In this document: positions 23,041 to 36,296 of the stretch, in pieces
How positions within the stretch are numbered: position 1 is the stretch's first letter
How the letters are laid out: the number at the start of each line of letters is the position of its first letter
NCBI GenBank assembly: GCA_002914845.1
Contig: JXTC01000195.1
Location: 1-64,000, forward strand
Length of the DNA stretch: 64,000 nt
Reading direction: 5' to 3'
Source of the DNA: Trema orientale
Taxonomy: Eukaryota; Streptophyta; Magnoliopsida; Rosales; Cannabaceae
Notes under the pieces: generated by a model
What the model was told of the DNA's origin: nothing
The model's database searches: none
Seen by the model: the letters and a program-made list of their open reading frames with translations, nothing else
Translations under genes and position numbers: made by a program

Positions 23041-25905
23041 TGGGGAAAAGGGGGAGGGTAAATTTGGAATAATGGGGATTGTACGAGGGTGATTATGTAA
23101 AATTACCAGAACATGATTGAAGGTGGTGGCATATGCATGCATGGCCATTGGTTTATCGTGTTGTTTTTAATGAGGACCATAGATGAGCTTGGTGGCTGTG
23201 GTAACGTTTGTTTTTTTGGACGGTTGAAAATAAATTTATATAGTTTGGGGTTGTAAATATTCAAGGTTACTGATAATGTTATCTGCATGTGAAAAATATC
23301 ATAATCACCGGCGAATGTTATATATTATAGAGAGACTTGTACAGTTTTATATGGTAATTTCTTGTTAGTTAAACACCTAACAACCTGCTTAAAAAAATAA
23401 TAAACTAAACCTAGCATTTTTGGGGAAGAGAGTAAGTTTTCATGCGTCGAAATTGCTAGAAAGTCCTATAGTTACTAAAATAATGCAATATATCAAGTAT
23501 TATCTTCACATAATTTTTATATATGGTTCACTATCATTTGACTGTGAGATTCAATAAGGCCAATATCTATTGCCAAAATCTCTTTCTACATCTCTCATTT
23601 TCGCTGTGAGAGCAATATAGTGACTTTACTAATATTTATAATAGGACAGAATAGGATATGGGTGGCAGCTGTCCATGTGATGAACAATGTTTGTGTGCAA
23701 TAATAAATTAATTACGCTCAAGCGTACCTGTTTTTCTGGGATAAAATAATTAAGCACGCTTAATACTGCTTATAGGAGGACAAAATGTGCTCAAGCTTTT
23801 GACGTAGTCCTTCTAGTTTCCCTAATACGTGGTGAGTGGACTTCTACTTTGGTTTTAGGCCATGATTGGAACTCAAACAGTTAAAAATTAGGGCTGCGGG
23901 GGTACTGGTTGAACTTACTTTCTTTTTAATAAAAATTGGGTATAGTTGGTTGTTGTTTATTTTCTTGTGTATACGCACACCATGATGGTGAAATTGGGCA
24001 GTGGTAAATGTTTTTTATCCTTGGTATTTAATGTATTTTTTTGTTTTTTTGGTAAAATGGTATTTAATGTACTTAGCATCACAAGTTACGAATATAAAAT
24101 TTAGAAGTACGAGCGTGTAAGTTTGAAATTAGCATATATATCCAACTGGTTTAGACAAGACTAGTACCAAAAGATGAAAAAAGTGGATAATAATTATAAA
24201 ATGGATTAGAAGAGCAGGCAAACTAATTATGGCTGAGAAAAGAAACAAAATGAATATCTAGCTAAGCTGTGCCTTTGCAGATGGTGCATATCCCTATATG
24301 ATTTAGTGGATATTATTATGACAATAATTAGGATCAGCCCTTGTAATTACTGCGAAAAAAGTAATAATAACTTCTATTGTAAATCAATTCCAAAATGGGC
24401 AACGACACAAAGCATGATGCTAAGTGACATAAGCTTCTACTCCATAAGAATATGAAATGATTCATGATGCTTATCCATATCAAAAACACTCTCTATTCCG
24501 TATAGAAAAGGATATAATAAATCTGTATGATGAAAAATAGGCATTCAAGATAAACCTTGTGAATAGTAGATATCATCTTCAAGGAAGAAAAAGATTAAGA
24601 AATGCAATTTGACAAGGCCTAGCTGTTGCTCTTCTCTTGCATAATGTAATCTACTGTACGGCCTACCAAGTTGATCCTATAAGCAGTAGAATCAATCCAA
24701 TTCAAGAACCAACTTGATTCTTGGTTATCAAAGAATCTAGAAGATCTTAATCAAACAAATCTTGAAGATTTTAGCCTTTTAAAGAACAAAACAAAGCACT
24801 TTATGCACAAAAGATGCACACAAATCTTTTTTAAGAGTTTTCTATATTTGTCCCATTGTTGTTTTGTCTGTTTCCATCATTGACTTCAACAGTTCAACTT
24901 TGTCCTGAGGGCTGAGGCTAATGCATCGGGTCCTAGAAATTCACACCCTACCCTACAACCTTTCCGCTTAAAACCAGGAGACATCCACCCAATTGGCCAA
25001 CATAGAAATTGAGTTCATAGCATTATATTACACTGTTCTCTCATACATTATTTGGACAAGTTTTTTTGTCAAACCAACTTGTATTTGTATATTTGTTACA
25101 TTAAACTACGTTCTTTGACCAATAGACTGTATATTATAGAGATGTATGGAGACTGAAACCTATATAAAGTATCACAAAAGGATAACCACTCTGAATACAA
25201 GCTGAAAACACCCACTTATCCTAATTTAAGTTGAAATTGGGTATTTTATTCCCTGTATAAGTTTCGATTTGTTTTTGTTTAATGGGCAGCTGCCAGTGCC
25301 TATTCATATCCTAATTCGTTATGTATTTGATAATGAGGTTTGGATTCAGCTAAAACCATCTAATTCATGTCCTTTTCTGAATTGATTCGAATCATTTAAG
25401 AGCCACTAATTAAAAGGCTATTCCACTCCAAGTTATCAAAGAAATAGGGAAAAAAATTAAAGAAATGAATGAAGAAAAGCATAAAGGCGTGATGATGTGA
25501 TATGATATGTAAAATATGATGTATATATTATGCTGTATGAGTAATGGTCAACCATTAGAAGACAAGCAAAAAGATTCAATCTGAAATGGAAGATTTTATT
25601 TCCTTCTCATATCCAAGTAGTTGACAACTTTTCACCTCAATGGGAATGAGGGGAGTGAAGTGAAAGATTAACGAGAAATCCAGGGAATTCAGTAGAACTA
25701 CTTTCAACTCCCCTTTTAGTATCAACAACGAAACGAACAAGATGACAAGCTGGATGAACCTGGATGGCACGAGACCTATAATATTAGATACCATAATGGC
25801 GGGAAGGACCCGGCAACATTCATTTAGTGTACAACAGTTTCCACAAAGGATGTGCAGGAGCAGATATTCACCACATTCATTTTAGATGTAAGGAGAGGGA
25901 AGCTC
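23041..25905. other. Intergenic, nothing recognised except one micro-insertion
   Basis: AT-rich, with no conserved exon seen on either strand. It contains the short insertion at 24022-24071. Confidence 0.5.
24022..24071. repeat. Homopolymer micro-insertion with 14-bp direct repeat
   Basis: TGGTATTTAATGTA at 24022-24035 and 24058-24071, identical. The 22-bp insert is T7 G T7 GGTAAAA. Confidence 0.75.
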
Positions 25906-28900
25906 TTAGAAACAAATGTGGGGAGGAATGAGCTTTCCTGGATTCATGATATTGTTAGGATCTAATGCTGCTTTTATTCTTTTCATCGTCTGCAAAGCCT
26001 CCACTCCTAGTTCTTTTTCAAGATACTGGGTAAACATAAAGCAATATCTAGTTAGAACAGCGATGAATGCCACCTAAGGTGCTCAGCGTTTCTGCCAATG
26101 CTAATATGAGAACATCAAATCAGAGTGAAGCTGCAAAATAATCCTTATACCGTTCTGATATACGCCAAATCATGGCCTTGACACAACATTTCTTGGCCAA
26201 TGAAAGTTCCAAAGTTAAAGTAATTAAGTCTTGCATAAACTAAATGACTACCAAATTTAAAGCTATGAATAAGTACCTTCATTTTCCCTGTACCAACACC
26301 ATGTTCGCCCGTACAAGTTCCTGTTTAGTTGTCAGTGACACATGTAAGTAATGTTATTTGTTTACAATAAAACAGAAAATGGACCACTAACAACAAACAA
26401 ACTAGCTTGAGGTATAACCAAAATATAGCTACTAAACAGTCGAGGGCCATACAAAGAGAGAGAATAGAATCAAATGACTTCTAGATGAAGAGGTAAGCGT
26501 GGCGACATTATGAAATAGCACCAAAAGAATAAAATATGAAATTCCTTACTCGATCACATATTGACTGCTAAAAAGGTCGAAACATATTTACCTTCCATTG
26601 CCAAAGCAGTATGGACCATAAAATGGTTCAATCTCTCTGCTTCCTGCCGTTCTTCTTCTTTGTCAGGGTCAAAAAGAATAACAGTGTGGAAATTTCCATC
26701 ACCAGCATGAGCAACAACTGCGCTGTAATTAAGAACAATCATGTCATTAAACACCTTGGACAAGCACTCGAACTAACATATTCCAGAAAAATACTCATTC
26801 TGATGTGTAGAAGAAGAAAGTCATTTTGATGAAACATTACCAAAACAATGGCGATGCATCGATCTCTTGTTTGGACCTTGAAATCACTTCTGCAAGTTGT
26901 GAAAGAGGAACACATACGTCCTGCACAAAAATTATTGTTATTATCACCATTTTTTCAAAAAGAAAATTGGAATTCAAGACAAAAGAAAGATGACAACTTT
27001 GGCTAAAGCGCACTTAAAATATTTATTAGCATTTTGCGATTTGCACAACTATAAGAATCTGCTTGGGTAGCGCAGAAAAGGATCCTGCAGAAACTCAAAG
27101 AAACTGTTTTATCCTTTTATATGAAAGCTGTTTCCGGATTTGTAGAAGAGGATTAGAATCTTATATCAAACGCACCCATATAATTCTCAAAGAAGAAAAG
27201 AAAAAAGAATGAGGTCGAGGTTTATGCTTCTTTTACATTCTTTTGTGAAAACTTCTTTCTCATCTTTTATCCACCCTGGGCCAAAGAATATGCTATACAA
27301 TTATTGTAAATACTCGAATGTAAAGCCAAAAAAAATATCAGTCATGCTCAATAAACCACAATGCTTCTCCTACACAGTAAATTCAGCAGGCACAAATCTG
27401 TGAATTGCCTGTAGTTAGCACATTCTCAGTGAAAAATCTTAAATAGTTGTGATTGCTCACTGCAGCTAATTCGTGAAGCACAAAAGAAAACAAAATCAGA
27501 TCTTGTAACTGACCGTAGCCATTGCCTCAAAATTAGGTTTCAATGCAAAGCAAGCCCAGAGTGCCTCCTTCCTGATCTGCATGTAACCAAAACCCGAACT
27601 GAATAACAACAATAATTGGTGCAAACTAGACCCTTAGCCAGGGCCCTCAATTGACAGATCAACCAAGATAAAACGACGCTAGGCTTCTGAATCTGATTCT
27701 GTAAGTGTAATTTCAGGAATATTAAGAGACATTTCAACCCAAATTCAATTTAAAGAAGGAAGAACATGAAAAAGAAGCAAAATAAGTAGCAGATCCATAA
27801 ACACAGCCACAGCCCTGAACCGTACTTATTATGTGGGTAAAAGTTCCCTACCTTCCAAAGTTCTTTTTTCTCTTCTGGGTCTTCCGCAAAAACAAAGTCT
27901 GAGCCATTGTGTTCTGAAACAATCTTCTGAACGATTTGTGTTTGCTCACGAGAATAAGCCTCTAAAAAAATAAATAAGAATTCAAGTATAAACCACATCA
28001 AGCAATTTTTAAAAGCAAACAACATTAAGAATTCAACTATTAATGCCAAAACTGAAATACTGAATCTAATTACCTGTGCCTATGAATTCAAACAACAAGG
28101 TTGGAGTTTCGGGCAAATTCTTCCCATTGGCATGATTAATAGCCCTGATTTGAACCTCATCCAGTAGCTCTACTCTTGATACCTTGCAAGAATGAACAGA
28201 AAATGTGTTAAGAGAGTCAAAACTTGCAGCATAATACACAGGCAGATTCCTACCTGTATACCAGAAAGCATAGTGGCAATAGCTACATCAGCTGCATCCT
28301 TTATAGAAGGAAAATTACACATGGCAACCTGCAATATATCGAGCTTAATGTCAGATGCATCTTATACAAGCATAACTTATAAGCATAATTTAAATTGAGG
28401 CTACAGAGCAAGAGAATTAACTAGCAGAGAAACCATCTTTAAGTAGAAGAAATGCCCCACAAAAGAATTGAATTTCGTACAAGTAGTTGGGAAATCAAAT
28501 TGCATGTTTTTGTACATAGCTAAATTATTTTGATGCTTCATATATTCTATTTAGAAATCTTTAGTATGTCCATCCATTGTAACATGCTATGATACGTCCT
28601 TATCCAATTAAATTAATTGAAATAACAGATGTTGTAAGATCTATCCACGCTTCCGCCAAGCCTACAATTCAAGCAGGCTCAATGGAAACCATATGGTTTA
28701 TATATAGGAAGCCTCAGGTTAAAGCAAAAATATAAATCAAATTAAATGAGAAATAAACATTAACATGTGTGTCTAGTCATGAATTCAACATCTAAAGGCA
28801 ATTACATAAACAGGATTTCATCGTCAAAAGGAACAATAAATAAATAAACACATTACTCAAATTTGTCCAAATAAAGCCTATTGGAAATAAGGTCAATGCC

Positions 28901-31900
28901 CCAACCACTGAATGTTGCGGAATTTTCTGAAGCCGAAGAGTGACTTCTGTTATTACACCTAGAGTTCCTTCACTTCCAATCAACAGGCGAGTCAAGTCAT
29001 ACCTAAGATATGCAAATTTGGTGTTAACAAAATTTTTAAGAAAACCAATGCATGTGGTACACAAGCCTTTAAATTAAAACAGTTCCATTCGAATGCTAAT
29101 TCAGAAAACCATTCATGTTGTTGAAATACATTAATAAAGGCCAACCATAATTTTACACAAATAAGATAGGGAACAGCAGATTTCTTACCCTGACAAATAA
29201 TATCGATAATAACACAGGAAAAACATCACAAATACACACTAAAGCTCTGACTAAGGGTTGACATATTTCCCCTGATTCAAGGGTCGACATATTTCCCCCG
29301 ATTCTTTGTGCAAGCACAAGGTGTATGTAGGGAGATAGAGAAGAAGCTAATAAATGCAATCTTTACCAAAAATAATATTACACTGACTAATTACGACAAT
29401 GTTGGTGCCCTAATCTATTTGCCATTAGGTAGCTTTTCCCAAGAAGCTTTCACATGAAGGAATTATTCACTTGTTTATAAGTCAAAAACAAAATCCGATA
29501 AAGTTCAACTATAAATTTTTCAAAACATCCAAACACACATAAATCCATATCCTGAAAGTAAACAATAAATCTATAAACCACAATATAACATCACAGAAAG
29601 ACAACTGAGAGCATTATAAATGATTTTCTAGTTAAGAAACTTAACTAACAGTTGCACGATATTACAGTAAGGTTATGACTCAACAACAGAGTCAGAACAT
29701 CTCAATGGTTTTACCGTTCAGACATAACTTTAACAAAATTAACTGTGATGCTGATAAGATTACGGAAAATACTGTCTCTGCCACTACAGAGGGTATCTCC
29801 CTTTTCTATTGTATTAATTCTCAAAGTTAGGTTACAGGAAAAAAAACCTACCCTGCAGCACTCTTTCGGGCACGAGATGCTGTCTTAACAACATCTCCAT
29901 TGGCAAGAACTACCTGGAACATAAACAAACTTGCATTATTATCGCACATCATGAGATAAGGGCTAACCAACCTTACAGATAATTTTTTTTCTGAGAAAAA
30001 AAAAAAAAGAAAAACCACCTTGAGACTAATGACATTGTCGCGCATTGTTCCATACCTACATGCTAAAAACAAAACTCATTAAAATCAATCACAATTATAT
30101 AGCATCAAAACTGTGCCTCACAAAGCATCTTGTTCATAGTGTACGGTAAAAATCTCATTCACAAAAAGCCACAATATTTAACATAATGAAGGATTCAAAC
30201 TGTATTACAGTGTATAATGCATAAACAAAAACATTGGTTTTTTAAAAAGAAAATTAAAAATAAGTTAATACATTTTGTCAGCTGGTTATGAACTCATGAA
30301 GATTCTAATAAATATATCTCGGGAGTCTTTATATGTCAGAGACTATTTAAATTCAAGCATGAAAGTTGGGCATGTCCAACATCGAGATATTGCTCAAAAT
30401 ATGTTGAAAAGATAGGACCAAGGCTAAGGTCATATCATCATATAACGGTCTAAAACCATAACTACATGAACTATATAATTCAATTAACTTTTGTTAAAAG
30501 TTCAACCATTCAGTACTCAGTAGATAGGCAAGGGCTCAGCCTGAAGCTGCCAAGCTTGAATTCTGATATCGAGGAAGATAATGTAAATGCAATCAAATAT
30601 CACTAAAAAGATCAACAGAGAAGGAAAGATGGAAGATGAAGTTATAAAAGTAAAGTTGCATGCAACTATAGCGTGAAAGTAAACTTTAGATTTAAAAAAA
30701 GGCAGAACTACCTGACAGCTAAGGAGCCGGAGCAACGTGTCGCACACATTCCCCCAATGGTTGCACCAGGGCCTGCAAATTTTTAAGTGCATGAAAATCT
30801 AAATTGAAATATTGACCCCAACACAAGAGGGAATTCAAAACCTTCACAATGGCACATTCTCTGTGCAATAAAAAATAAACTAACCTGGATCAAGGGGAAA
30901 GAAAAGACCATAAGGCTCCAGGTATTCATTAAGCTCCATCCATCCAATACCAGGTTCAACAACAACATCCATGTCCTCAACATGTAATTCTTTAACTTTC
31001 TACAATGTGAACAAGTAAAGCAATATAAGTACAATAACAATAGAATGATCCAGAACTATGGATAACTATTAGACAACCTGTAGGTCTAATTAAAATAAAA
31101 AGTGAAATTTTGAGCAAATTACCAGTCATGTACTTCATACATAAAAATAAAGTTTAAAATTTGTAGCACAACTTGGACCAAAACCAGCAATTTAAAAAGC
31201 TAGATGAAGGAAAACCAGAACCAACAAACATATGCCAGAATAACAGCCAGTGATGTTAACTTCCGCCAATTTTTCATTTGCTGAAGATTACACGTATCTA
31301 TTAACTTCAAAAGTATGAAAAGAAATAAAATAACAATAACGGTAGTAGTAAAGTGAACAATAAATTACTCAACAAGGGAATAGAAGAATAAATTCTCAGG
31401 ACAGCATGTATGAATTAATTGGGCAAGGATATATTGATAAAGTCCAACCAACTGAAGCTTATAAGCATGAATTGCATGAAAAACTATTCTTGAATCGTGA
31501 TACACCAAGCAAAGAAAAAGAAAGCCAAGAAGGACAAAACTAGACCAAAGAGTTTCAAATCAGAGTGTAGTAATTTTATCTTGAAATTAAATTTCCCATG
31601 ATCAACTGCGTTGCAAGTACATCCTAGTAACTTTGCTTTTTAATCAGCTGACGTTGCAAGGCAGGTACTTGCAAATTGCAACAAAGTAGAAGTAGGTGAT
31701 GGGTTCAAAAGAGACCAAGGTAGGCTAAAGTGCTTTTTGATATTTGACAACCATGGTAAGGCCAAAGATTTTTACTTGTCTAATTCAACAGCAGCATGAG
31801 GCCATATATGTTCAAGACTCGAGTATCTAACATTGAATAATAGAAAGTACCCAGTACATACTTTCATCAATGACATGTCAATGCAAACACCTCCATTAGG

Positions 31901-33718
31901 AGATAAAGTGTGACCTTCAATTGATGTGGCCCCTCCATATGGTACAATAGGAACCTGAATAAAAAAAATGAGCTAAGTATGTAAGAAGGTGAAATTATTT
32001 ATCAAACACCAATGGAGAAGAGGAAGCAAATGAAAAAGATAGCAGGTTTTCATTCAGTATAAAATAGTTTGTCATCAATTCTTAGAATTCATAAGAAGAT
32101 TATAGCTACAAAGTAATTGGATATTCAAAATTAGAACCTGTTACATGGATCAAAAGAAAAGTTAAAGGGTAGAAAATTACAGCAATAATATATATATACA
32201 TATAGGGCACCAATCCAGTAGGTATTTTTTTTTTTTTACCTACACATAGGGTATCATTTTGGCCAATTAAAATTTATCATAGACGTCTTTTTATAGTAAA
32301 AAATAAGAGAGAGAAATAGTATTAATGATGCACGTCTTTTCATGTACATCATTATAGCAGTTAGATCGCCTTTAGGTGATAATCCAATAGCTAAAAAAAA
32401 TAAATAAAAAATAAAAAATAAAAAATACCTACTGGATTGGCAACCATATATATATACATACATATAGGCCATAGCTACAAAATAATTGGATATTTGAGAG
32501 TAGAACTTGTCACATGGATCAAAAGAAAAGTTTAAGGGTAGAAATTCACAGGAAAAAAAAAATAAAGAACTATTGAAGGGGGAAGCTCAAACCTTATGCT
32601 TATCACATAACCTTACTATCTTGGACACTTCCTCTTCGGAACTGCAGATTACAGCGGATTTTTAGACAAATAAGTGAAGCATAGAAAAACATGACCGGAG
32701 CAAAGAAACAGCTATTGCATATAGTAATTTTCAAGTTGGTTGGACAAGGGGGTTGGGGGACTGAAAGAATGCATGTCCAAGATCACAAGTTAAATGTGGA
32801 ACAAAGAAACTATCGAGATAACTATTATCTTTTAACAAGGTGCATTCAACTGTGAATAAAAATTGTTCTCACCGAGGAAAAACAACAACATCAGGGATGT
32901 TAACAGCTTTGTGGAAGCTATTTTGTGGTTTTCCATGGATATACCTCTCCTCATAGTCCCTTGTCAGGTTATCCTGTAAAATAGGTCATATTATAGACCA
33001 TCTGAAAAATGTTAAATTGTAACCAAAACAGCATTCACTATGAGTTTCAAGTTAAGACACACACACACACAGATGCTTAGAAACAATAAATATTCTACTT
33101 TATTTTTCCTCCCTTAAAACGAACAACCATTAACAAATCGAAATAAAGTTATCATACTTGACATATAGCCTTCAATTCATCAATAAACTCTTCTGGAACT
33201 TCCTTGTGTGAGCCTTTCACCATGTAGTCGATGCTACGTTTGCCCCCAAAAGTGACACCTCTGATATCCAAAAATCAAATTATAACTCATGATCAACCAA
33301 TACGATATAACACTGATTACCACACAAATTCAAAAAGAAGCATTTCTCGCTAACTAAACCTTCAAAAATATATTTATAGGTAAATAATTGCAACACATTC
33401 TGCCCAGAATAATTTTTGGGATAAATTTACATAATTTCGATGGCCATATCTGGGACCAAAGGAAGTAAAAGGACTACAACCCAGTTGAGCCAACAGGATC
33501 AAAATCACATCTCATGAATTACACCAAGAAAATTTGTAACTTAAAAACCCCAGATTTTCTATTTTGTTTTCCCTCCATATTCTCAGCAACCAAACAAGAT
33601 AAAGAATTTTAACCGAACCGCGTTGATCAACTAAGACCAACATTAACAATGAATTCAACAATCGATTAAATGAAAAAGCTTTCAACCCAAATCGATCATA
33701 TTCAGATTCATTAACTTT

Positions 33719-33757
<39 letters not shown>

Positions 33758-34057
33758 CCGAGCATCGCAGAGCGAAGGAGTGGAAAGGGTCAGTGAGCCA
33801 GCGGAGACAGCGAGCGCCAGTGGAAGCAGAGAGCTTGACCACCATGATAAGAAGAATGGGCTACCACTAGTTCTGTGCCGATAATGGAAGAAACCATCAA
33901 TGGCGGGTGGTGGTGCGTTCAGGTGGCTCCTGCCGAAGCTGTGCGAAGAAGAAGAAGAAGAAGAAGAAGAAGAGCTTCGGAGGTTGAGTTTGAGGGAGTT
34001 GAATAAGCATTTTGAGTAAGAACGCATCGAAGAAAACCACGAAGACGACGACGCCAT
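25906..34057 (-). CDS. DLD: D-lactate dehydrogenase (cytochrome), mitochondrial, 582 aa, 18 exons
   Basis: A flavoenzyme that oxidises D-lactate from the methylglyoxal/glyoxalase route and passes electrons to cytochrome c. Exons: 34057-33759, 33260-33158, 32973-32873, 32641-32593, 31954-31862, 30999-30885, 30772-30712, 30055-30019, 29913-29852, 29002-28906, 28328-28254, 28182-28074, 27961-27852, 27576-27514, 26920-26841, 26722-26592, 26320-26277, 26025-25906. They sum to 1749 nt with every phase matching. The N-terminus is Ser/Arg-rich ([20 protein letters not shown]), as for mitochondrial import, with a hydrophobic stretch near residue 80. FAD-binding PCMH motifs: [13 protein letters not shown] (residues 189-200) and [18 protein letters not shown]-terminal oxidase motifs: [10 protein letters not shown] (488-497) and [11 protein letters not shown]. 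The end is [12 protein letters not shown]. Exon 10 uses a weak donor (GTTGGG). (GA)n adjoins the exon 1 donor and a MITE sits in intron 4. Likely counterpart of At5g06580. Intact. Confidence 0.95.
32205..32444. mobile_element. MITE in intron 4 of the D-lactate dehydrogenase gene
   Basis: The left end reads GCACCAATCCAGTAGGTATT and the right end reads AATACCTACTGGATTGGCAA, near-perfect inverted ends of about 24 bp. About 240 bp, no coding capacity. Flanked by TATATA-rich sequence. A diverged relative lies at 13084. Confidence 0.8.
33721..33754. repeat. (GA)17 microsatellite next to the exon 1 donor of the D-lactate dehydrogenase gene
   Basis: In the transcript this is a CU run beginning 5 nt inside intron 1. 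Confidence 0.95.
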
Positions 34058-34665
34058 TGATGAAGAAGGTTCTTTTTTNGAGGAGTGATAGAAAAGAAAA
34101 AATATTTTTCTTTATGTTAATTGGTATGTAGAAAAAAAAAAAATGACTATTTGATAGAATTACAATTTAGCATTTTGAATATATTAAATTATTTGGAAAC
34201 TACAAGTAAATTAGTAATTTTATTTCAATTATAAGTGTTACAAACTTTCTTTCCACTTTTCTCCCTATTTTGGAGATGATAAAATACAGTAGGCCCCACT
34301 CTCAAAATTTGCCCCTCTTTTTTCTTTTCTACATATTTTCTCTCATATTAAACAAAGATAATTTTCAGTGAATTTTCACTTTCCCACTGACCATTTCTTC
34401 TCTCCTTTTTTTACGGAGAGGATGGTTATGAAATTTGGGAATTGACTATTACGTTCTAATTTTTTAATTTATCAAAAATAATGTATTAGAATTTATCACA
34501 AATTAATTTAATAATACTCACCGATTGAAACATGAGTGTAAATATAATATTAATTATGCACATTTTTAATACAATGCCAAAACTTTAGATTGCCAAAAAT
34601 GTGGAAACCAAATAGTCAAATACCACATTGAGTTACCTACCATTTTAATATGTTAACGATGATTT

Positions 34666-35056
34666 TAGGTTATGTTTGGTTCGTTGGAATGGAATAGAAG
34701 TGGTAATGAGAATCGTAATTAAATGAAATTAAAATGGGACTATAAATGATATTCCATTATTTGGTTGACTTAGTGGAATAGAATGGAATAAGTATTATAT
34801 TAACCGAAATATCGTTACTTTAAGATATCTTAATTGGGTAAAAATAGGAATTGAGGTTTTAAAGAGATTGACAAGAAGATAAAGTCATAATTCGATAGTT
34901 TTTTTTGGTAGAATTACAATTTCATTATTTTATAGAATTAAGATTACTATAAAATAAGAACTCCTTAGCCTAATATGAAACTAAATAATGGAATGAGCTT
35001 TTTGTTGGAATGACTTTTCCATTCTAAGACCCATTCCATTGAACCAAACGTGGTGT
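34666..35056. mobile_element. MITE with TTATGTTTGGTTC ends
   Basis: The left end is GGTTATGTTTGGTTCGTTGG; the right end is ATTGAACCAAACGTGGTG, its imperfect reverse complement. Inside are repeated GGAATGGAAT and ATTCCATT words. A related element lies at 42621. Confidence 0.7.
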
Positions 35057-35475
35057 TAGTGCGACAGTAAAACCTTATGTCGAGTATTTTGTTCACCCAA
35101 TATGGTGGTAAAATAACGCAGCCACATTTAAATACAATACTGGCATAGGCATTGAACATAATTAGATCCTTTTTCGCATAACAAAAAGTACCTTCATCGT
35201 ACCAACTGCATAATAACAAAACATATATAAGTTGACATTTGTTAGATTAAAATAGTTGTACTACAACCATAGAATTACTATTTTTTTACTTTTTTGTAGA
35301 AATAGTATAGGTCATGTTTGGTACACCGTATTGTATTGTATTATGATGTATTATATTGGGTTGTATTATATTAGTCTATTACAATATTATATTTGATTTT
35401 GCATTGTACTCAAATATTGCATTAAAAATTAACTTTTGAAACATATTACTTTTAAAAATTCATTTAGAAAAATAC

Positions 35476-35840
35476 CCGGCCCCGTTTGTTTCGCCTATTT
35501 GAATGTGTGTATTTGAATGGAAATTGTGGAATGGGTTATAATTGGAATAGAAGACATTTGAATGGAAAAAATAGTGGAATGGGTTATAATTAGAATGGGA
35601 GTATTGGAATGGACCATTCAAAAACACCTCTTCCCCTCCATTCTCATCCAAGACACAAAAATCCATTCAAATAGTTGATGTGACTGATGAACCATTTGAA
35701 TGGAAAAACTAAATTGTTGAAACAAACACTCATTCCAAAAGACCATTTGAATGGAAAATTTAGAGTTGTTGAAATAAACACCCATTCAAATGGATTTTTC
35801 ATTCCAATGGAATGGAATGGGCGAACCAAACGGCCCCGGT
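35476..35840. mobile_element. Tourist-like MITE nested in the 35308 element
   Basis: The ends are CCGGCCCCGTTTGTTTCGCC and GGGCGAACCAAACGGCCCCG, inverted to each other. The downstream duplicate (around 36930) reads ATACTATTTTTGG across the site with no element. Confidence 0.75.
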
Positions 35841-35935
35841 CCATTTTTGGAAAAGTTATTTTGAAAGTTATAATTACTTTTCAAAAGTTGTTTTTCAAAA
35901 GTAGCGCTTTGTAATTTTAATTTTTGAAAAATATC

Positions 35936-36294
35936 GGCCATGTTTGTTTCAACCATTCCATTCCATTGGAATAGAAAATCCATTTGAATGTGTGTTTGTT
36001 TCAACAATTCAGTTTTCCATTCAAATGATCTTTTAGTATGTGTGTTTGTTTCAACAATTCAGTTTTTCCGTTCAAATGGTCTATCCAAAAAGTTAACCAT
36101 TAGAATGGTTTTTTTGTGTCTTGAATGAGAATGGAGGGGAGGAGGTGTTTTTGAATGATCCATTCCAATGCTCCCATTCTAATTACAACACATTCTACTA
36201 TTTTTTCCATTCAAATGTCTCCCATTCCAATTATAACCCATTCTACAATTTTCATTCAAATTCACACATTCAAATAGGCGAACCAAACGGGCCC
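35936..36294. mobile_element. Tourist-like MITE with an empty site in the downstream duplicate
   Basis: It begins GGCCATGTTTGTTTC and ends GCGAACCAAACGGGCCC. It is flanked by ATC on both sides, while the downstream duplicate reads AATATCACTTTT with one ATC. A 3-bp duplication and GGCC...GGCC ends fit the PIF/Harbinger (Tourist) group. Confidence 0.8.
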
Positions 36295-36296
36295 AT

